This document shows, piece by piece, positions 11,142 to 20,563 of a DNA stretch of 64,000 bases. The notes under the pieces are model-generated. The model was given only the letters and a program-made list of their open reading frames with translations, made no database searches and had not been told where the DNA came from. Position numbers and translations under genes: made by a program. Source of the stretch: Methylophaga thalassica MP (lineage in GTDB: Bacteria; Pseudomonadota; Gammaproteobacteria; Nitrosococcales; Methylophagaceae); contig NZ_AFIG01000003.1 of NCBI RefSeq assembly GCF_000214595.1, positions 496,001-560,000 on the forward strand, written 5' to 3'. How positions within the stretch are numbered: position 1 is the stretch's first letter; each line of letters starts with the position of its first letter.

Positions 11142-11930
11142 TTATAACTGGTCAATAACGGCGTAGGCAGAATGATTATGAATAGATTCAAAGTTTTCAC
11201 ACTCAACACGGAACCCTGACACGGTGTCCTGTTGAGCTAATGCGACAGCAATATCTCTAACTAAATCCTCAACAAACTTGGGATTGTCGTAAGCAAATTC
11301 GGTCACATACTTTTCGTCCGGGCGTTTCAACAGCCCGTAAAGCTGACTGGAGGCTTGTTCTTCAATCAATTGAATCAAGGCATCCAGCGTCATCTCTTCG
11401 CTGATGCGTGCTTCAACACTGACCAAAGAACGTTGATTATGTGCACCATAATCTGAAATCTTCTTCGAGCAAGGACAAAGACTGGTCACAGGGATCTCAG
11501 CTTTCACGGTCAGTTCCAGTTTATCGGTGTAATCCGCTGTCAGCGTAATGTCGTAATCCATAAAGCTTTTCACACCTGAAACGGGTGCGGTTTTGCTGAT
11601 GAAATACGGAAAACGTAAGCTGACGTGACCTTGTTTTGCGCCTAATAATTCCAGCATGTCGGTCATAAATGCGGGCATATTGCTCAGGCTGAATATCGCG
11701 TCAGGGCGTTCCAGTAATTCAATGAAACGTGACATATGGGTGCCTTTCACATCAGCCGCCAAATGCACATACATATTAAATTCGGCCACAACACGTATGG
11801 GTGTTTCGGTAGTTGATTGAAATAAAACCGGGTAACGCAGTGACTTTATACCGACTTTATCAATGATTAACTGGCGTTTGTCAGGCGTATTTTGAACATC
11901 TTCAAGTCGATGTGTTAAAGGCAGATTCAT
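11142..11930 (-). CDS. folE2: GTP cyclohydrolase FolE2
   Basis: Makes 7,8-dihydroneopterin triphosphate from GTP, the first step of folate and related pterin synthesis. FolE2 is the type IB enzyme, which can use metals other than zinc. The conserved PVTSLCPCSKKIS block with its catalytic cysteine is present near residue 145-157, and the N-terminus (LIIDKVGIKSLRYPV) is typical. The frame is open further upstream, but the ATG at 11930 has an AAGGA ribosome site and gives a 262-residue protein that begins where the family begins, so I chose it. Confidence 0.92.
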   Translation of the reverse strand: MNLPLTHRLEDVQNTPDKRQLIIDKVGIKSLRYPVLFQSTTETPIRVVAEFNMYVHLAADVKGTHMSRFIELLERPDAIFSLSNMPAFMTDMLELLGAKQGHVSLRFPYFISKTAPVSGVKSFMDYDITLTADYTDKLELTVKAEIPVTSLCPCSKKISDYGAHNQRSLVSVEARISEEMTLDALIQLIEEQASSQLYGLLKRPDEKYVTEFAYDNPKFVEDLVRDIAVALAQQDTVSGFRVECENFESIHNHSAYAVIDQL

Positions 11931-12158
11931 TATGTATCCTTGTTTTTTTGATTCACACATCGGTTGAATCAACTGAAAAAATGGTGTGAATGACTGAATC
12001 TCATCAGTCATTCACCCAAAGGTCTCAAATCGCAAAGAGTCCGAGGATAACCATGAAGAAACGGTTTCATCTAAAACCAACTTCAGGTTAAGTATTGCTT
12101 AGTTTCAGGGATAAAAAAATTCCAAAGAAGGATTACTACCTTGGGGTTATACCCTTAC

Positions 12159-12446
12159 CTATTGAGAGAAATTGGCTTGCTCCCAACGAATTCTGGCCCA
12201 CATATAGGCATCCATAATCGATAGTGCATAAATAAAAATCCCGCCAGCAAACTGGCCTATCACCGAAATACCTGGTGCGGCCATTTGATAGGTCACCACA
12301 CCTAACACCAGCATAAAAAACAACATGGTCAAACCGCGCATGGGATTGTGATTCACGACCTGCCCCACCCCAGGCAACACAATGGCAATCAATAGCACCA
12401 GATAGGGATGAACGGGTCCCTGCAATAGGCGACTAGGCTGCTTCAT
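12159..12446 (-). CDS. Hypothetical small membrane protein
   Basis: A 95-residue protein with two or three hydrophobic segments (about 18-34, 42-60 and 68-84) and the motif VLPGVGQVVNHNPMRG, which resembles the loop of small TM2-like proteins. Its start overlaps the end of the upstream gene, suggesting translational coupling. The ATG at 12446 has a GAGGTG ribosome site, whereas an ATG four codons earlier has none. Confidence 0.6.
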   Translation of the reverse strand: MKQPSRLLQGPVHPYLVLLIAIVLPGVGQVVNHNPMRGLTMLFFMLVLGVVTYQMAAPGISVIGQFAGGIFIYALSIMDAYMWARIRWEQANFSQ

Positions 12447-13116
12447 CTTGCACCTCATCCAGGTGAGTCACTAAGTTATCTAACTTGTGTAATAAACCGG
12501 CTACCAAACTTGCCTCAATGGGTTTGTCATCAAAATTAATGGCCCGTAGTAATAAATAATGGCCGCGATCTGATTGCTTAGCTAAGCAAGTGAGCCGAAT
12601 CGCCATCGGGGTAATCAGTAACTCTTTGCAGCGAGAATCAGCAAACAAGTCTTTAATATCTTGATCTATCCCTGCTAATGGCGGCGGCTGGGTTTTTGTC
12701 ATATAACGGGCATGTTGCGGCCAGCCAGCTAAAGGCATCACCGGTTTTATCCACTGCCATGACGGACTGAAGCTCTCGGTATTTTGTGGTCTGACTAAAA
12801 TATCGAGTGTCGCGCCACTGCTGTCTTTATGTGCTCGATACAAGGTTATATGCATCCACATCACTGGTAATTTTCTTGCCGTGAGGTTATCCACCTCGAC
12901 TGAAAGCTTTACCCTGGCATTATTCCAATCGGCAAAAACAGAGGCATATCCTTGTCCATCAAGCGTTGATGACGTCATCTGAACAACCTCATGACAATCA
13001 TCAAATACCTGCTGTCTTGATACCAACACATGGCGATGATGATGGCGATATAGAAGCAGCAAGCAAGTACTCCCTAACAACACAAAAATCATGGCGTATA
13101 TAGCATCTACATTCAT
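12433..13116 (-). CDS. Hypothetical membrane-anchored protein
   Basis: A 227-residue protein with one N-terminal membrane helix (residues 5-21) followed by a histidine-rich HHHHRH-like stretch and a soluble domain of about 195 residues. No family recognised. It is in the same direction as the uspA gene (65 bases upstream) and overlaps the next gene, so it may be the tail of the permease operon. Confidence 0.6.
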   Translation of the reverse strand: MNVDAIYAMIFVLLGSTCLLLLYRHHHRHVLVSRQQVFDDCHEVVQMTSSTLDGQGYASVFADWNNARVKLSVEVDNLTARKLPVMWMHITLYRAHKDSSGATLDILVRPQNTESFSPSWQWIKPVMPLAGWPQHARYMTKTQPPPLAGIDQDIKDLFADSRCKELLITPMAIRLTCLAKQSDRGHYLLLRAINFDDKPIEASLVAGLLHKLDNLVTHLDEVQDEAA

Positions 13117-13181
13117 TCAATATTCCTCTTTTCCCTCAGAAAAAGAGTCCCGCAGCCATGACAATACTGCGGGACTAAGGC

Positions 13182-13610
13182 TTATCTGACGACGGTCACC
13201 GGACAGTGGGATCGCTGCACAATATGCTGCGCTATCGATCCTAATAACACTCTCGCAATACCACTACGCCCAACCGATCCAGTCACCACATGGTCATGCT
13301 CATGTTTCTCAGCATAATCAACAATGGCTTTGGCAATATCGTGGCCAGCTGCCGTTATACAAAACACATCATCTAGTCCTTGAGATGTGGCCTTAACCAT
13401 CGCATCACGTAGCTCCTGTTTGATTTGAGCATCTGCTGCATCGAGAATGCTCGAATCCCAAAAGTAACTATGTGAAATGTCTTCACTGGTCGGTCTAACC
13501 ACATGAATAAATGTCAGCCTGGCATTGACCGATTTCGCCAGCTCCACAGCAAAATCCACGGCTTTCATCGCACTATGCGATCCATCCGTTGCACATAAAA
13601 TATGTTTCAT
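13182..13610 (-). CDS. Universal stress protein, UspA family
   Basis: A 142-residue single-domain Usp protein. The start (MKHILCATDGSHSAMKAVDFA) and the end (GSVGRSGIARVLLGSIAQHIVQRSHCPVTVV) are characteristic; the G-2x-G-9x-G-S type signature near residues 113-128 is the ATP-binding motif of the nucleotide-binding subgroup. Its gene follows the permease by 11 bases. A Usp protein encoded with a transporter often modulates that transporter, though this is an inference. Confidence 0.9.
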   Translation of the reverse strand: MKHILCATDGSHSAMKAVDFAVELAKSVNARLTFIHVVRPTSEDISHSYFWDSSILDAADAQIKQELRDAMVKATSQGLDDVFCITAAGHDIAKAIVDYAEKHEHDHVVTGSVGRSGIARVLLGSIAQHIVQRSHCPVTVVR

Positions 13611-13621
13611 GCTGCTTCCTC

Positions 13622-15016
13622 CTAATAACCTTTAGGCCGTGGCCAGGGCATGGTGAACTGATCACCCCGTTTCACGAACTGGTAACGTCGTTTCACAAAC
13701 CAGACCGAGGCCACGATATAAAACGCCATAATCGACAATAATGACGCACCGTAACCCAGGAAGGTCGCGAAATAGACCAGAGAACATAAACCCAGCAAGG
13801 TATAAGCTGGAATAGGATGGAACGGATGGATATAGCCCCGCTTGATCACATCCAATGGCCACATTTTTCTGAACTTGACCATATTGATGGACATGAAGGT
13901 GTAACCCAGCAGACCTGACAGAATCGAAAAGGTAATGACCTGATCCAATAAACCTGTGAACGCAAATGACACAGCAATTGGAATCAGGAAAATAATCGAT
14001 CTGAACGGCGTGCGGTAACGCGGATGAATCGCTCCAAACCATGTCGGCATATAGCGATCCCGTCCCATGGAAAACCAGGCACGCGCCGCATCATTAATAC
14101 AGCCATTAGCCGAAGCAATGGCCGCAAACATGGTGCCGATAAATAACACGACCTGTAATACCGGATTACCAATAATCGAAGCAGCGTCATATAACGGCGT
14201 GGTCGCCTGACCTAAATATTGCCATGGCATCAGACCCGTCGAGATATACCAGGTCAGTGTCGCTGCCACTAATAAAGTTAAAATGCCACCAATCGTGCCC
14301 AGTGGAATCGCCCGACCTGCACTCCTCACCTCTTCCGCTGCCTGACAGGTGCCCTCAATGCCGAGGTAATACCACATGCCAAACTGCAATGCAGCGACAA
14401 CCCCAATCCAGCCATACGGTAATTCTGTTAACAGATCACTGTGTTTCAGAATATGCCCGGGGTTAAGCGGATCGGCCCCAATAAATAAAGCCAGAATCGC
14501 CAGAAAGGCAAACAGGGTAATGACAAAATTTACCGTCAGCGTCATAAACACGCCGCGGTAATTCAGCCAGGCCAGAAACGAAATGGTCAGTACCACAAAG
14601 GGTTGAGGACTCAGATCATGGAAGCCAGTTGCTGATGCCACAGCCGCCATCAAGTCACCGACTATCAAAGCATCCGCCGCTTCCAGCATGGTATATGCCA
14701 TCACCAGATACAAGCCCACATTAAAGGCCATTAACGGACCAATAATGTGTTTTGCCTGCGTGTACTGACCACCGGCCGCCGCCACGGTAGACGTGACTTC
14801 CGAATCGATCATCGCGACACAGCTATAGAGTAAGCCAATAACCCAACAGGCAATCAAGGCACCATAAGCACCACCTTTGGCAACAGAGAAGTTCCAGCCC
14901 ATAAATTCACCGACCAGAACAATACCCACACCCAGCGCCCAGATATGAAAAGGGTTCAATACCTTCAGCATTGAAATGCGTTGTTCCCCGGATTGAGAAG
15001 AAGATTGCTGACTCAT
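13622..15016 (-). CDS. Ethanolamine-permease-type APC transporter, candidate methylated-amine permease
   Basis: A 464-residue inner-membrane protein with about 12 helices. The start, NPFHIWALGVGIVLVGEFMGWNFSVAKGG in two overlapping halves, is like ethanolamine permeases of the APC superfamily, where this loop binds the amine. The location, just downstream of the N-methylglutamate genes, suggests that it imports methylamine or a related amine; that is an inference. Its start overlaps the stop of a 59-residue membrane protein gene (ATGA), and two more small membrane proteins precede it, so all are probably translated together. Confidence 0.82.
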   Translation of the reverse strand: MSQQSSSQSGEQRISMLKVLNPFHIWALGVGIVLVGEFMGWNFSVAKGGAYGALIACWVIGLLYSCVAMIDSEVTSTVAAAGGQYTQAKHIIGPLMAFNVGLYLVMAYTMLEAADALIVGDLMAAVASATGFHDLSPQPFVVLTISFLAWLNYRGVFMTLTVNFVITLFAFLAILALFIGADPLNPGHILKHSDLLTELPYGWIGVVAALQFGMWYYLGIEGTCQAAEEVRSAGRAIPLGTIGGILTLLVAATLTWYISTGLMPWQYLGQATTPLYDAASIIGNPVLQVVLFIGTMFAAIASANGCINDAARAWFSMGRDRYMPTWFGAIHPRYRTPFRSIIFLIPIAVSFAFTGLLDQVITFSILSGLLGYTFMSINMVKFRKMWPLDVIKRGYIHPFHPIPAYTLLGLCSLVYFATFLGYGASLLSIMAFYIVASVWFVKRRYQFVKRGDQFTMPWPRPKGY

Positions 15017-15192
15017 GACTGCTGCTCCTCTCGCTCGAGCTCTGCCATCAGTTCATCAGCGCCTTCACGCGAACTCATGAGTAGCGATTCATCAAACTGA
15101 CGAGACACACTGAGTGCATCCACCAGAATCCACAGCAATAGCATGGCTGAGATAATCCAGGCGGCGTAACTTAAAATTTCCCAATAGCTCAT
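15013..15192 (-). CDS. Small single-helix membrane protein of the permease operon
   Basis: A 59-residue protein that begins MSYWEILSYAAWIISAMLLL, with one membrane helix at about residues 8-25, then an acidic, helical tail (EGADELMAELEREEQQS). Its start overlaps the previous stop and its stop overlaps the permease start, both through ATGA, which indicates strict translational coupling. No family recognised. The tight coupling suggests an accessory subunit or assembly factor for the permease. Confidence 0.75.
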   Translation of the reverse strand: MSYWEILSYAAWIISAMLLLWILVDALSVSRQFDESLLMSSREGADELMAELEREEQQS

Positions 15193-15599
15193 CGGTGTGC
15201 CTCCTGTTCCGTAAGCGAAGACTTATCACCAAATTTTTCAGCAATCACTTCACGGTATTGAGACTCAGAGACACGCAGCATAAAGATGAAATAGCCAATA
15301 ATGACTAAAGCCGTAATGCCAAGCATCAACGGATCAATGGTGTAATCAAATTTATCGTTAATGATTTCAGCCGCTGAGGTTTCATCAAAACCCAGCTTCT
15401 GCCATTGTTCCTGCTCAACAGGTGAGACGTTTAGGGATTCCCAGGAGATAACCTGAGATGAGGTGGTGTCACTTGCTGATTTAGAATCAGATTCAAGAAA
15501 CAAAGGAATATACAAACTGACATAGACAAGTATCAGAATAAAGAGACTATCAAACAACTGCCCCTTTTTAGACTGTACCTTTGGTACATAAGTAGACAT
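15189..15599 (-). CDS. Small membrane protein with two helices, permease operon
   Basis: A 136-residue protein with membrane helices at about 16-34 and 90-110 and a polar loop of about 55 residues between them, probably periplasmic. The C-terminal tail is charged. An AGGAAA ribosome site precedes the ATG. Not recognised as a known family. Its stop overlaps the start of the 59-residue gene. Confidence 0.7.
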   Translation of the reverse strand: MSTYVPKVQSKKGQLFDSLFILILVYVSLYIPLFLESDSKSASDTTSSQVISWESLNVSPVEQEQWQKLGFDETSAAEIINDKFDYTIDPLMLGITALVIIGYFIFMLRVSESQYREVIAEKFGDKSSLTEQEAHR

Positions 15600-15628
15600 A
15601 AGATTTCCTCATTAAAATCACTCGGCAA

Positions 15629-15919
15629 TTAGCGCTTCGCTGCTCTATTTTCATCGAGATGTTTGATGTCCAATCCGTAGATAAACTCTTTATCTTCTGC
15701 GTAGTGCTTAGTCATCGCACCGACAGAAGCGGTATTGAAAAAGACGAGCAAAGCACTGGAAATAATCATTACCCATCGGATAACCGGATCTTCCAGAATG
15801 CTTAAGATGCTAATGAGGACGAAACCCACAGCCAGCCAGATAAGTAGCACATCTGCCCAAGCCATGATGCAGTCTCGTAGATACATATTTTGAATACGAT
15901 TTTTTATTTTATTATTCAT
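15629..15919 (-). CDS. Small membrane protein with two helices, first gene of permease operon
   Basis: A 96-residue protein with two helices (about 22-42 and 47-66) joined by a very short turn, and a charged tail. No family recognised. It has a GAGAGAAA ribosome site. It lies 185 bases downstream of mgsC and is separated from it by a structured spacer, so it may have its own promoter or be read through from the mgs genes. Confidence 0.65.
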   Translation of the reverse strand: MNNKIKNRIQNMYLRDCIMAWADVLLIWLAVGFVLISILSILEDPVIRWVMIISSALLVFFNTASVGAMTKHYAEDKEFIYGLDIKHLDENRAAKR

Positions 15920-15993
15920 GGTTATATTTCTCTCTTCTAATGGTTAAAAATGATTTACACACTGTCCTCCTGTTTTGCTAAGAAAAAGAAAAA

Positions 15994-16074
15994 AACCGAT
16001 GTTACGCAGACAAGGCAACTTATATTGACGGGGTAAGGATCGCTATAAGACACATTGTCTTTGTAACACCGGTT
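15994..16074 (-). terminator. Structured spacer after mgsC, possible terminator
   Basis: AACCGATGTTAC (15994-16005) and GTAACACCGGTT (16063-16074) can pair with one mismatch. On the minus strand the stem ends in a run of seven Ts. A smaller hairpin, AAGACA CAT TGTCTT (16047-16061), lies inside the loop. It could end or attenuate transcription between mgsC and the permease operon; the long loop makes this uncertain. Confidence 0.4.
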
Positions 16075-16104
16075 TTTAACTATCAATGGCACAACAACAT
16101 TTTT

Positions 16105-17436
16105 TTAGAATGTATGTGTGCCTGGAATCCAGCTTGTTCCGGCTAATGGCACACGTGCCATCGCTGCTGATTCCACTGTTAATGCCACTAAGTCTTCTGG
16201 TTCCAGATGACGCAGATCATTCTTACCGCAAGCACGCGCTAATGTTTGTGCTTCCAGCGTCAGAACACGTATGTAGTTAGCCAGACGACGACCACCTTCA
16301 ACCGGGTCAAAGCGTTTCATCAGCTCCGGATCCTGGGTAGAAATACCGGCTGGGTCACGACCTTCGTGCCAGTCATCGTAGGAACCGGCTGTTGAACCCA
16401 GTTTTTGGTACTCTTCTTCCCATTTAGGATCGTTATCACCCAATGCCACCAATGCAGCGGTACCGATAGCCACCGCGTCAGCACCTAAAGCCATACATTT
16501 CGCGACGTCAGCACCATTACGGATACCACCAGACACAATCAGTTGAACCTTACGGTGCATACCCATTTCCTGTAACGCTTGAACCGCTTGAGGAATGGCC
16601 GCCATGGTTGGGATACCTACGTGTTCGATAAACACGTCTTGCGTTGCCGCTGTACCACCTTGCATACCGTCGACCACGATAACGTCAGCACCTGCTTTCA
16701 CCGCCAGCTTCACATCATAGTAAGTACGTGTTGCACCGACTTTGATGTAGATAGGCACTTGCCAGTCTGTAATTTCACGCAGTTCTTTGATCTTGATTTC
16801 CAGATCGTCAGGCCCTGTCCAGTCTGGGTGACGACAGGCTGAACGTTGGTCAACACCCATCGGTAAGGTACGCATTTTGGCAACACGTTCAGTAATTTTC
16901 TGACCCAGTAACATACCGCCGCCGCCTGGTTTTGCACCTTGGCCCAATACCACTTCGATCGCATCCGCTTTTCGTAAGTCGTCTGGGTTCATGCCATAAC
17001 GTGATGGCAGGTATTGGTAAACCAGTTTGCTTGACTGACCACGTTCTTCCGGTGTCATACCACCGTCACCTGTGGTGGTAGATGTACCCACTGCTGATGC
17101 ACCCCGTCCTAACGCTTCTTTAGCATAGGCAGACAGCGCACCGAAGCTCATACCGGCAATCGTGACAGGCGTATCAATAGTGATAGGCTTTTTCGCAAAA
17201 CGGGTACCTAAGGTCACCGAGGTATTACATTTTTCACGATAGCCTTCTAATGGGTAACGCGACATACTCGCCCCCAGGAACAACAGATCGTCGAAATGGG
17301 GCAGTTTACGTTTGGCACCGGCACCGCGGATATCATAAATACCCGTATCAGCAGCACGACGGATTTCAGCCATCGTCAATTTATCAAACGTCGCTGACTC
17401 GCGCGGTACGGTCATGTATTTTTTCTTTTCAGTCAT
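16105..17436 (-). CDS. mgsC: N-methylglutamate synthase, FMN-binding subunit C
   Basis: Transfers methylamine from gamma-glutamylmethylamide to glutamate to give N-methylglutamate, together with MgsA and MgsB. The 443-residue protein corresponds to the FMN-containing synthase domain of glutamate synthase: GASMSRYPLEGYR, the GMSFGALS phosphate-binding turn, KPGGGGMLLGQK, KVGATRTYYDVKLAVKAGAD and LIVSGGIRNGADVAKCMALGAD are all present. The separate-gene arrangement (amidotransferase, GXGXG domain, synthase) is characteristic of N-methylglutamate synthase and of archaeal-type glutamate synthases; the neighbours gmaS and mgdABCD decide in favour of the former. Confidence 0.93.
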   Translation of the reverse strand: MTEKKKYMTVPRESATFDKLTMAEIRRAADTGIYDIRGAGAKRKLPHFDDLLFLGASMSRYPLEGYREKCNTSVTLGTRFAKKPITIDTPVTIAGMSFGALSAYAKEALGRGASAVGTSTTTGDGGMTPEERGQSSKLVYQYLPSRYGMNPDDLRKADAIEVVLGQGAKPGGGGMLLGQKITERVAKMRTLPMGVDQRSACRHPDWTGPDDLEIKIKELREITDWQVPIYIKVGATRTYYDVKLAVKAGADVIVVDGMQGGTAATQDVFIEHVGIPTMAAIPQAVQALQEMGMHRKVQLIVSGGIRNGADVAKCMALGADAVAIGTAALVALGDNDPKWEEEYQKLGSTAGSYDDWHEGRDPAGISTQDPELMKRFDPVEGGRRLANYIRVLTLEAQTLARACGKNDLRHLEPEDLVALTVESAAMARVPLAGTSWIPGTHTF

Positions 17437-17461
17437 TTCTATTTCCTCGCAATATCAGCAA

Positions 17462-18190
17462 TTAATAAGCACTCGCGTTATCAACTTTGAAGTTGTACAA
17501 CTGACGAGCTGAACCATAACGTTTGAAGGCTTTTGGATCTTCATCCACACCGGCTTTTTCTAATAAAGCCGACAGTTCATCCAGGTGCTCCTGACGCATT
17601 TCTTTTTCGATGCAGTCTGCGCCCAGTGATTTCACTGCGCCTTTTACATAGATATGCACTTCGTACAGCGAGTCACCCAACGCATCACCGGCATCACCAC
17701 ACACCACTAGTGAACCAGCCTGGCCCATAAAGCAGCTCATATGACCGACATTGCCTTTCACCACAATATCAATGCCTTTCATCGAGATACCGCAACGTGA
17801 ACCGGCATCGCCTTCAATCACTAACAAACCGCCATGGGCTGTCGCGCCGGCTGCTGATGAAGCGTTACCTTTCACACGCACACTGCCTGACATCATGTTT
17901 TCAGCAATGCCTTGACCAGCATGACCGTGAACGGTGATGTCGGCTTCTTTGTTCATACCCGCACAGTAGTAACCGACCGGACCGTGGATATCGACTTTGA
18001 GCTTCTGATCAAGACCAACAGCCAGGTTATGCTCCCCTTTTGGGTTTAATACTTCCCATTCAGCAATGGTCAGTTCCTTGTTTTGATCATGCAGCGCCTG
18101 ATTCAAATCACGAACTGTTTGTTGTGCCAAATCCACCGTTTGCTTGCCGCCGGATGTGGTCACTGATTCTGCTACAGATTTAGTACTCAT
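17462..18190 (-). CDS. mgsB: N-methylglutamate synthase subunit B
   Basis: A 242-residue protein equivalent to the C-terminal right-handed beta-helix (GXGXG domain) of glutamate synthase. Repeating glycine turns are visible from about 85 to 195 (GHAGQGIAENMMSG, GGLLVIEGDAG, GNVGHMSCFMGQAG). This domain is structural and holds the other subunits together. It lies 25 bases from both mgsA and mgsC in the same operon. Confidence 0.92.
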   Translation of the reverse strand: MSTKSVAESVTTSGGKQTVDLAQQTVRDLNQALHDQNKELTIAEWEVLNPKGEHNLAVGLDQKLKVDIHGPVGYYCAGMNKEADITVHGHAGQGIAENMMSGSVRVKGNASSAAGATAHGGLLVIEGDAGSRCGISMKGIDIVVKGNVGHMSCFMGQAGSLVVCGDAGDALGDSLYEVHIYVKGAVKSLGADCIEKEMRQEHLDELSALLEKAGVDEDPKAFKRYGSARQLYNFKVDNASAY

Positions 18191-18215
18191 TTATATTCTC
18201 CTCATACACCATTGC

Positions 18216-19118
18216 TTAGTGCGTGGTACGTTCCCAAACATAGACTTTTGAAGGCTCTGGTTCCCAAACTTTGGCGTTTTCAATGCCAGGTAATGTTGTT
18301 AAAGCCTGATACTCAGAGGCCATGGCCACATAATCATCTGTTTCTGCAATCACCGCAGGTTTGCAAGCAATCGGATCACGCACGACAGCAAAGCCATCTT
18401 TAGTACCGATAGTGAAGGTGAAGAAACCATCCAGATCGTCTAAGGCATGCTCTAACGCTTCTGTCAGGCTATCGCCTTGTTGTAAACGGTATGTCAGGTA
18501 ACCTGCAGCCACTTCTGAATCGTTTTCAGTTTCAAAATGAATGCCTTCACGTTTCAGTTCCTGACGCAGACGGTTGTGGTTAGACAGAGAACCGTTATGT
18601 ACCAGACACAGATCCATACCTGTTGAGAAAGGATGGCTACCCGCCATGGTTACAGCAGATTCCGTTGCCATACGTGTATGACCGATGATGTGGCTGCCTT
18701 TCATGTTTTCCAGGTGGAACAGATTGACGATACGTTCTGGTAAACCGACTTCTTTCAGGATTTCGATAGATTTACCTGAGCTCATGATCAGCACGTCCTG
18801 ATGATTTTCCATCAGATAGTTTTCAACGGTTTCAGCATCGATATCGACTTTAAAGACCGCCACTTTGCTGTTTTGGAACCAGTCGACTTTTGTATTCAGT
18901 TTGGCTTCAATGTCTTTTGCCAATGCAGCCCAATCATAATTTTCATCTTCGTTGCGAAGCGTTAACTTCACACCTTGATCTACTTCATCACCATAGACAG
19001 CAAAGCCGGCACTGTCAGGGCCACGTTCTGTCATCGCAATTAACATTGGCGCAAACAGTTCACCCAGACGGTCTTGGTATTTATCGTTTTTCAAATACAG
19101 GCCAACGATTCCACACAT
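18216..19118 (-). CDS. mgsA: N-methylglutamate synthase, amidotransferase subunit A
   Basis: A 300-residue class II glutamine amidotransferase-type protein. The N-terminal MCGIVGLY carries the nucleophile Cys2, and further motifs are HTRMATESAVT, HPFSTGMDLCLVHNGSLSNHN and NDSEVAAGYL. In this system the domain releases the methylamine group from gamma-glutamylmethylamide. It is next to gmaS, which makes that substrate. Confidence 0.93.
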   Translation of the reverse strand: MCGIVGLYLKNDKYQDRLGELFAPMLIAMTERGPDSAGFAVYGDEVDQGVKLTLRNEDENYDWAALAKDIEAKLNTKVDWFQNSKVAVFKVDIDAETVENYLMENHQDVLIMSSGKSIEILKEVGLPERIVNLFHLENMKGSHIIGHTRMATESAVTMAGSHPFSTGMDLCLVHNGSLSNHNRLRQELKREGIHFETENDSEVAAGYLTYRLQQGDSLTEALEHALDDLDGFFTFTIGTKDGFAVVRDPIACKPAVIAETDDYVAMASEYQALTTLPGIENAKVWEPEPSKVYVWERTTH

Positions 19119-19157
19119 AACTATTCTCCTAACATCATTCCCTGGGAAGGGACTCTT

Positions 19158-20525
19158 TTAATAAAATTCAACGTAACGATTGATTTCCCAATCAGATACA
19201 TGACGCATGTATTCCACCCATTCCATGTGTTTAAGTTCTAAGAACTCTTTAACAAACTCATCGCCTAAAGCCCCTTTAATCACGTCATCTTTTTCTAACG
19301 CAGTCAGAGCTTCATGAAGATTTTGTGGCAGGATGCCAATACCTTTTTCTTCCAACTCTTCTGGGCTTAAGTCATATAAATTAATGTCATAACCTGGACC
19401 CGCTTCCAGTTGACGCTCCACACCATCCAGACCCGCTGCAATCGCTGCCGCCGCTGTCAGATAAGGGTTACAAGTACCATCTGGCAGGCGTAATTCGATA
19501 CGGCCGTAAGGAATACGCACCATGGTCGAACGGTTGTTATTACCATATGAAATATAGGCTGGCGCCCAAGTCGCACCGGATAATGAACGACCGACCACTA
19601 AACGTTTGTATGAGTTAACGGTAGGCGCTGCAATCGCTGATAACGCAGGTGCGTGAGCCAGAATCCCCGCCATAAAGTGATAAGCCAGTTTTGATAAACC
19701 ATGACCGGTTTCATCGCTGTCATCATGGAATAAGCTTTTCTCGCCATCACCAATCGACATATGCATGTGCATGCCGTTACCAGGGCGGTTGCTGAACGGT
19801 TTAGACATGAATGAACACACCATGCCCATTTCATTAGCAATTTCACTGGCTGCCATTTTGAACATGACATAGTCATCCGCACTCTTCAGTGCATCGGCAT
19901 AGGTGTAATTGATTTCAAACTGACCATTCGCATCTTCATGATCGATTTGGTAAATATCCAAACCGACATCAATTAATGACTCAGTCAGTTTTTCCAGGAA
20001 AGCACTCTGACGTGTGATGCCTTTATAGTCATAACACGGTTTTTGCAGTGTATCGGTTGGATCAAATGGATGCAGATGACCGAACTCATCTTTTTTCAGT
20101 AAAGAGAATTCAGGCTCTAAACCGGTGTATAAAATCCAGCCTTTTTCAGTCAGACGGGAAATTTGTTTTTTCAGTACAACACGACTGTCATGGCTGTATG
20201 GTTTGCCGTTAACGTGACCATCACAGATCAGGCGTGCATAACCAGGTTGCCATGGCAATAAACTCAATGTGCTTAAGTCGCCCATTGCCATGTAATCTGG
20301 ACCATTAGGTTTAATGCCCATTCCCCAAATAGCACCACCAGCAAAACCAGCACCGGTTTTAATGATGTCTTCCAGGTGATCTGCTGGCACAGATTTGACC
20401 TTAGCCACACCGTGGATATCAACAAACTGGGCCAACACATATTTCACATTGTTTTCAGCCAAAAACTTCTGCGCATAGGCTAATTGGTCTGCTGGCGAAG
20501 CCTTAGGGTCGAATTCATACTTCAT
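19158..20525 (-). CDS. gmaS: Gamma-glutamylmethylamide synthetase
   Basis: A glutamine-synthetase-family enzyme that joins methylamine to glutamate with ATP. Conserved GS blocks are present: GLEPEFSLL (catalytic glutamates), [26 protein letters not shown] and [10 protein letters not shown]. The operon context identifies it as GmaS rather than a GlnA. The frame is open to 20642, but the ATG at 20525 has an AGAGGAAA ribosome site and starts at the family N-terminus; the protein is 455 residues. The gene sits between mgdD and mgsA. Confidence 0.93.
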   Translation of the reverse strand: MKYEFDPKASPADQLAYAQKFLAENNVKYVLAQFVDIHGVAKVKSVPADHLEDIIKTGAGFAGGAIWGMGIKPNGPDYMAMGDLSTLSLLPWQPGYARLICDGHVNGKPYSHDSRVVLKKQISRLTEKGWILYTGLEPEFSLLKKDEFGHLHPFDPTDTLQKPCYDYKGITRQSAFLEKLTESLIDVGLDIYQIDHEDANGQFEINYTYADALKSADDYVMFKMAASEIANEMGMVCSFMSKPFSNRPGNGMHMHMSIGDGEKSLFHDDSDETGHGLSKLAYHFMAGILAHAPALSAIAAPTVNSYKRLVVGRSLSGATWAPAYISYGNNNRSTMVRIPYGRIELRLPDGTCNPYLTAAAAIAAGLDGVERQLEAGPGYDINLYDLSPEELEEKGIGILPQNLHEALTALEKDDVIKGALGDEFVKEFLELKHMEWVEYMRHVSDWEINRYVEFY

Positions 20526-20563
20526 AACATTTCCTCTGTTTGAATGATCAACACTTGGTCGTA

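Noticed and set aside
12012-12158. FMN or other riboswitch before folE2-ribB
   Set aside because: The 147-base leader shows none of the conserved FMN riboswitch elements I could recognise; only weak pairing is visible.
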